DNA of 55,390 nt from a marine actinobacterium PHSC20C1 (GTDB lineage Bacteria > Actinomycetota > Actinomycetes > Actinomycetales > Microbacteriaceae), in the NCBI GenBank assembly GCA_000153145.1, contig CH672415.1:2716798-2772187 (forward strand), written 5' to 3'. Under the pieces are notes generated by a model. That model saw only the letters and a program-made list of their open reading frames with translations, did no database searches and had not been told where the DNA came from. Shown here piece after piece: positions 51,870 through 55,390 of this stretch; positions within the stretch are counted from its first letter, which is position 1; every line of letters starts with the position of its first letter. The position numbers were made by a program, and so were the translations under genes.

Positions 51870-52730
51870 TTAGGCTGCGGCGAAGAACGGTTTCGAACCC
51901 GTCGCCCGTGCAATGATCTTGTCGAGCACTTCTGGCTCGGTCGTGTTCTCGGCGAGCTGGTTGGGTTTTCCGACTCCGTGATAGTCGCTCGCGCCTGTGG
52001 CTTCGAGACCATATTTTGCGCACAACTCGAGCAGAAATTCTCTGCCCTCTGGAGAGTTGTCGCGATGGTTTACTTCGAGCCCAAATAGTCCCTCATCGGC
52101 GAGCGACTTGATCACGGATCCGGTCAATTGCCGGTATTTTCCGTGAGCTGCCGGATGCGCGAGCACAGGCACTCCGCCGGCGGCGACGATCATCTTCACT
52201 CCCTCGAGCGGGCTTGGCGCGTAATACTTTTCGTAGTAGCCACCTTGCCAGTGCAGGATGCTCTCGAACGCTGCACTGCGATTGACGACGTGCCCTTTGC
52301 GTACAAGCGCGTCAGCGATGTGGGGACGTCCGAGGGTCGTGCCGTCTGAGGACTCAGCAAGTACGTCATCCCAGGTCAGGTCGTAGTCCTGGGATATCTT
52401 CTCAACGATGCGCTCGGCCCGACGAAGTCGCCCATCTCGAATTCGCGCAGTCTCGGTGACGATCGTGCGATTGAGCGGATCGAAGAGGTACGCCAATACG
52501 TGCACGCTTGCCGGTCCGTAGTTTGTGCTCAATTCCATGCCCGGAATCACATTGATCCCCGAGACGGATGCTGCAGCGATAGCTTCTTGCCACCCCGCCG
52601 TCGAGTCGTGGTCAGTGATGGCCACAGTTCCGAGTCCAGCTCGTGCTGCGGACCGAATCAACTGCGTTGGCGTTTCGGTGCCGTCAGAGACCGCACTATG
52701 AGTGTGCAGGTCAATCGGTGTGTTGGGCAT
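51870..52730 (-). CDS. PHP-domain phosphoesterase
   Basis: Metal-dependent phosphoesterase of 286 residues related to RNase AM (YciV) and 3',5'-nucleotide bisphosphate phosphatases. Metal-ligand motifs are IDLHTHSAVSDGTETP (about 6-21), AITDHDST (37-44), PGMELST, a mid-protein GRPHIADALV, VLAHPAAHG and the C-terminal GASDYHG. The full set suggests an active three-metal enzyme. It is on the same strand as the MalY gene 35 bases downstream and divergent from the EEP gene. Confidence 0.88.
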   Translation of the reverse strand: MPNTPIDLHTHSAVSDGTETPTQLIRSAARAGLGTVAITDHDSTAGWQEAIAAASVSGINVIPGMELSTNYGPASVHVLAYLFDPLNRTIVTETARIRDGRLRRAERIVEKISQDYDLTWDDVLAESSDGTTLGRPHIADALVRKGHVVNRSAAFESILHWQGGYYEKYYAPSPLEGVKMIVAAGGVPVLAHPAAHGKYRQLTGSVIKSLADEGLFGLEVNHRDNSPEGREFLLELCAKYGLEATGASDYHGVGKPNQLAENTTEPEVLDKIIARATGSKPFFAAA

Positions 52731-52763
52731 TGTGCAAGCCTATTGCTCTATGCTCAGGTCGCT

Positions 52764-53777
52764 ATGTTTCAACGCATCCTATCCGCGACCTTTATCGTCG
52801 CCATCGCCGTCGCCCTCGTCATTGCTGCGTGGCCTCAGTTGTTTTCGCTTGAGCAGACTGCAGGTGTCGCTCAAGTGGTTTCGCTGCGCGGTCTCGCTGC
52901 GGCCGTCGCTCTTGTCGCCGTGTTGGGCCTGACGCTGATTTCTCTACTTTCGGTACGGATGCACCGCTTCACTGCATCGTTAGCCGTCGTTGCGCTTGTC
53001 TTTAGCGCTCTCACGGTGGCGGTGCTCGCGACTCGGGGTTTCGGTAGTCCTGGCTTCGAGACCAAGGCAGATAGCGATGTCACTGTGCTCTCGTGGAACA
53101 CACTTGGCGAAGCCCCTGGGGCAACCGCGGTCGCCGATTTGGCGCTTGTCAATGAAGCGGATGTCGTGACTCTGCCCGAAACTACCCGCGAGTTCGGTTT
53201 CGAGGTTGCCCAATTGCTGTCAGCGGCGGGCAGACCGATGTGGGTGCACACGCTCGCGTACGACGAAATCTCTAAATCTCGCTCGACAACGGTGCTCATC
53301 AGCGTCGATCTTGGCGAGTATGACGTCGATACGTCGACTCGCACCACTTCGACGCTTCCAAGTCTCGTGGCGACTCCTCAGGACGGCGTTGGCCCCACGA
53401 TTGTCGCAGTGCACGCCGTTGCGCCGATCACTGGCGAGATGTCTAACTGGCGTAGCGACCTCGAATGGCTTGCCGAACAGTGCCGGTCGACAAATGTGAT
53501 CATGGCTGGCGACTTCAATTCAACGATCGACCACTATGCCTCATTGACTGATGGGAGTGAGTACGCGTTGGGGAGTTGCCGGGATGCCGCATCCGTTTCG
53601 GATAATGCCGCTGTCGGTACGTGGCCTACACAATTGCCATCGCTTCTTGGTGCCCCCATTGACCACGTGATGGCGTCGAGCGAGTGGACCGTTACTGGAA
53701 TGCGGGTTATTGAGTCACACGATGGTTTCGGCAGCGATCACCGCCCCATTCTGGCCACTCTCTCACCTACTCAATAG
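52764..53777 (+). CDS. Membrane-anchored endonuclease/exonuclease/phosphatase-family protein
   Basis: A 337-residue protein with three N-terminal membrane helices (about 5-21, 32-53 and 59-79) followed by an extracytoplasmic EEP domain. Seen in order: VLSWNTLGEAPG, VVTLPETTREF, IVAVHAVAP, IMAGDFNSTIDH and GSDHRPILATL, the standard metal and catalytic segments of DNase I/sphingomyelinase-like enzymes. The natural substrate outside the cell is unknown. ATG at 52764 chosen because the hydrophobic segment starts there; the open frame to 52500 is antisense to the PHP gene. Followed after 34 bases by pepP. Confidence 0.85.
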   Translation: MFQRILSATFIVAIAVALVIAAWPQLFSLEQTAGVAQVVSLRGLAAAVALVAVLGLTLISLLSVRMHRFTASLAVVALVFSALTVAVLATRGFGSPGFETKADSDVTVLSWNTLGEAPGATAVADLALVNEADVVTLPETTREFGFEVAQLLSAAGRPMWVHTLAYDEISKSRSTTVLISVDLGEYDVDTSTRTTSTLPSLVATPQDGVGPTIVAVHAVAPITGEMSNWRSDLEWLAEQCRSTNVIMAGDFNSTIDHYASLTDGSEYALGSCRDAASVSDNAAVGTWPTQLPSLLGAPIDHVMASSEWTVTGMRVIESHDGFGSDHRPILATLSPTQ

Positions 53778-53811
53778 TGCGTTTTCGTCGCTCCCGAGGG
53801 ACACTAGAGGT

Positions 53812-55290
53812 ATGGCAGATTCTCCGGCTCCGAGCCCCCGTGCAACCTCTAACCGTTCTACGACTCCGCAGTCTTCGGGCTTCAGCGATTACATCTCTTC
53901 TGGATGGGCTGAACGTGTCGACGCTGAGGTAGTTCCTCGCGAGCAGTCTGCTTTTGCGGCAGACCGTCGTGAGCGCATTTCGCAGCTTCACGCCGGTAAG
54001 CGCCTCATTGTTCCTGCCGGTGCTTCCAAAGTTCGTTCGAACGATACTGACTACCCGTTCCGCGCTCATTCCACGTTCGCTCACCTCACAGGGTGGGGTT
54101 CTGATGTTGTTCCTGGCAGTGTGCTCGTCATGGAGCCGACAATCTCAGGTCACGTGGCCACGCTCTACTTCCGTCCAGCTGCTGGCCGTGACACCAATGA
54201 GTTCTACGCCAACCCGGATGTTGGTGAATTTTGGACCGGACCGCGTCCGTCCCTCGACAATGTGGCAACCGATCTCGGCCTCGCGACTCTGCCGCTTGCA
54301 GAGTTCGAAGCCGTGCTTGATCTCGTCGATGCGAGCACTCTGATCGTTCGCGATGCTGACCGCGACGTGACTGATCAGGTCGATGGCCGCCGCCTCTTGA
54401 CCGCTGACTCTGAGGCTCTCGAACACGATGGTGACGACGAGCTGAGCCGTGATTTGAGCGAGTTGCGTCTTGTTAAGGATGCCTATGAGGTTGCCGAGAT
54501 GCGTGCGGCTGTAGACGCAACGCAGCAGGGTTTCAATGATGTCATTGCCGACCTGCCGAACATCGTTGAGCACGCTCGAGGTGAGCGTCTTGTTGAGGGC
54601 ACGTTCAACCGTCGCGCTCGTGCTGAAGGAAACACTGTCGGTTACGACACGATCTCCGCTTCTGGACCGCATGCATGTGTATTGCACTGGACCCGCAATG
54701 ACGGCCCGGTGAAACCTGGCGACCTGATCCTGATTGATGCCGGCATCGAACTCGACAGCTACTACACGGCTGACATCACTCGCACGCTTCCGATCAGTGG
54801 AACTTTCAGCGAAGTACAGCGTCGCGTCTACAACGCCGTGCTGGAAGCTGCAGACGCCGCATTTGCGATCGTGCGCCCCGGAATCAAGTTCCGCGACGTG
54901 CACGCCGAGGCAATGCGCGTGATCGCGGAGAAGACCGCCGAGTGGGGCCTGTTGCCTGTCTCTGCCGAGGAGTCCCTCAAGCCAGACAACCAGTTCCACC
55001 GCCGCTACATGGTGCACGGAACGTCCCACCACCTCGGGATCGACGTCCACGACTGTGCTGCGGCACGTCGCGAGATGTACCTCGACGGCGTACTTGAGCC
55101 CGGTATGGTCTTCACGATCGAACCAGGCCTCTACTTCCAGCCAGATGACCTCACCGTGCCCGAGGAATACCGTGGCATCGGTGTGCGAATCGAAGACGAC
55201 ATTGTCGTTACCGAAGATGGTGCTGAAAACATGTCGGTCAACATCCCACGTACTGCGGATGCCGTCGAAGCGTGGCTCGCACGCGCCTAA
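53812..55290 (+). CDS. pepP: Xaa-Pro aminopeptidase P
   Basis: Dinuclear-metal (usually Mn) aminopeptidase of the pita-bread fold, 492 residues, removing N-terminal residues before proline. An N-terminal creatinase-like domain is about 60-230. In the catalytic domain the ligands are the two Asp in LIDAGIELDSYYTADITRT, His in HGTSHHLGIDVHD, Glu in FTIEPGLYF and Glu in GVRIEDDIVV. ATG at 53812 (MADSPAPSPRATSN) chosen; the upstream frame is a shadow of the EEP gene end. A Ser/Pro-rich 35-residue extension precedes the fold. Confidence 0.92.
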   Translation: MADSPAPSPRATSNRSTTPQSSGFSDYISSGWAERVDAEVVPREQSAFAADRRERISQLHAGKRLIVPAGASKVRSNDTDYPFRAHSTFAHLTGWGSDVVPGSVLVMEPTISGHVATLYFRPAAGRDTNEFYANPDVGEFWTGPRPSLDNVATDLGLATLPLAEFEAVLDLVDASTLIVRDADRDVTDQVDGRRLLTADSEALEHDGDDELSRDLSELRLVKDAYEVAEMRAAVDATQQGFNDVIADLPNIVEHARGERLVEGTFNRRARAEGNTVGYDTISASGPHACVLHWTRNDGPVKPGDLILIDAGIELDSYYTADITRTLPISGTFSEVQRRVYNAVLEAADAAFAIVRPGIKFRDVHAEAMRVIAEKTAEWGLLPVSAEESLKPDNQFHRRYMVHGTSHHLGIDVHDCAAARREMYLDGVLEPGMVFTIEPGLYFQPDDLTVPEEYRGIGVRIEDDIVVTEDGAENMSVNIPRTADAVEAWLARA

Positions 55291-55298
55291 CGTCTAGG

Positions 55299-55322
55299 GC
55301 GCCACTCTGGCGTTGGTGGCGC
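55299..55322. terminator. Possible terminator hairpin after pepP
   Basis: GCGCCAC and GTGGCGC (7-bp stem) around a 10-base loop, 8 bases after the pepP stop and 8 bases before the end of the convergent partial gene. No T-run follows, so strength is uncertain. Confidence 0.35.
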
Positions 55323-55329
55323 GCGTCAG

Positions 55330-55390
55330 CTAAAGCTCGGCGCGCGCCAGCATCGCCGGAGTGGGGCGGATGAGGTAAGGCGCGTGCGAG
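55330..55390 (-). CDS. C-terminal end of a convergent gene (partial)
   Basis: On the minus strand a frame open from the window edge ends with HAPYLIRPTPAMLARAEL and TAG at 55330-55332. The composition looks like a real protein C-terminus, and the position fits a gene convergent with pepP. From memory, a general stress protein often lies here in Microbacteriaceae. Only about 19 residues are visible, so no product is assigned. Confidence 0.45.
   Translation of the reverse strand, partial: SHAPYLIRPTPAMLARAEL

Overview
The window reads as chromosome from a high-GC Gram-positive actinobacterium, most likely Microbacteriaceae. I base this on the frequent GTG/TTG starts, the G/C-ending codons in most genes, and the block of actinobacterial housekeeping genes at 24.8-46.7 kb (UPF0182, PDZ/Lon-like protease, DUF2342, UvrD2, NudC, AdnA/AdnB, DUF3107, ferritin-like protein, RhlE-like helicase). 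From memory, that block follows the order of Mycobacterium tuberculosis Rv3193c to Rv3211. There are no CRISPR arrays, insertion sequences or rRNA genes. One RNA gene is visible, an initiator tRNA-Met at 24.6 kb.

Layout. (1) 0-3.1 kb: the end of a DHA2-type drug exporter, a possible 38-residue ORF, and a secreted PKD-like protein coupled to a lipoprotein. (2) 3.1-18.9 kb: a catabolic locus. A minus-strand operon carries homologues of homoprotocatechuate meta-cleavage enzymes (HpaE, HpaD, a single-domain HpaG-like FAH protein), a [3Fe-4S]-type ferredoxin and its reductase, and probably an omega-amidase-like hydrolase. A MarR regulator lies behind it. A plus-strand unit carries a cytochrome P450, a group II PLP decarboxylase and a cupin. 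Then come a class I glutamine amidotransferase, divergent from a glutamine-synthetase-like ligase with a small hydrolase; an acetoacetate-decarboxylase-family protein; and an APC permease. (3) 18.9-24.5 kb: sulfurtransferase, oligopeptidase B, NAD synthetase and small proteins. (4) 24.6-46.7 kb: the conserved housekeeping and DNA-repair block, interrupted by an MFS exporter with a divergent LysR gene. (5) 46.7-55.4 kb: an MFS exporter, a conserved hypothetical, an NmrA-like protein divergent from a TetR regulator with twin operators, a MalY-type lyase, a PHP phosphoesterase, a membrane EEP-family protein, aminopeptidase P, and the end of a further gene.

Most notable. Five 18-bp dyad sites of the form TCGTTYG-GATA-CRAACGA lie just upstream of five separate transcription units in region 2 (hpaE operon, P450 unit, glutamine-synthetase-like/amidotransferase pair, acetoacetate-decarboxylase-like gene, permease). 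They suggest that these genes form one regulon, probably under the adjacent MarR protein. The gene content then suggests a route in which an amine or amino acid is imported, gamma-glutamylated, oxidised by the P450 system, released by the amidotransferase-like hydrolase and passed to meta-cleavage. The binding sites and gene content are read from the sequence. The pathway is inference.

Other oddities: a phosphotransferase-fold protein that has lost its catalytic loop residues; a NudC without its zinc cysteines; a short UvrD2 overlapping its convergent neighbour by 80 bp; and two short adjacent TetR-type operators.
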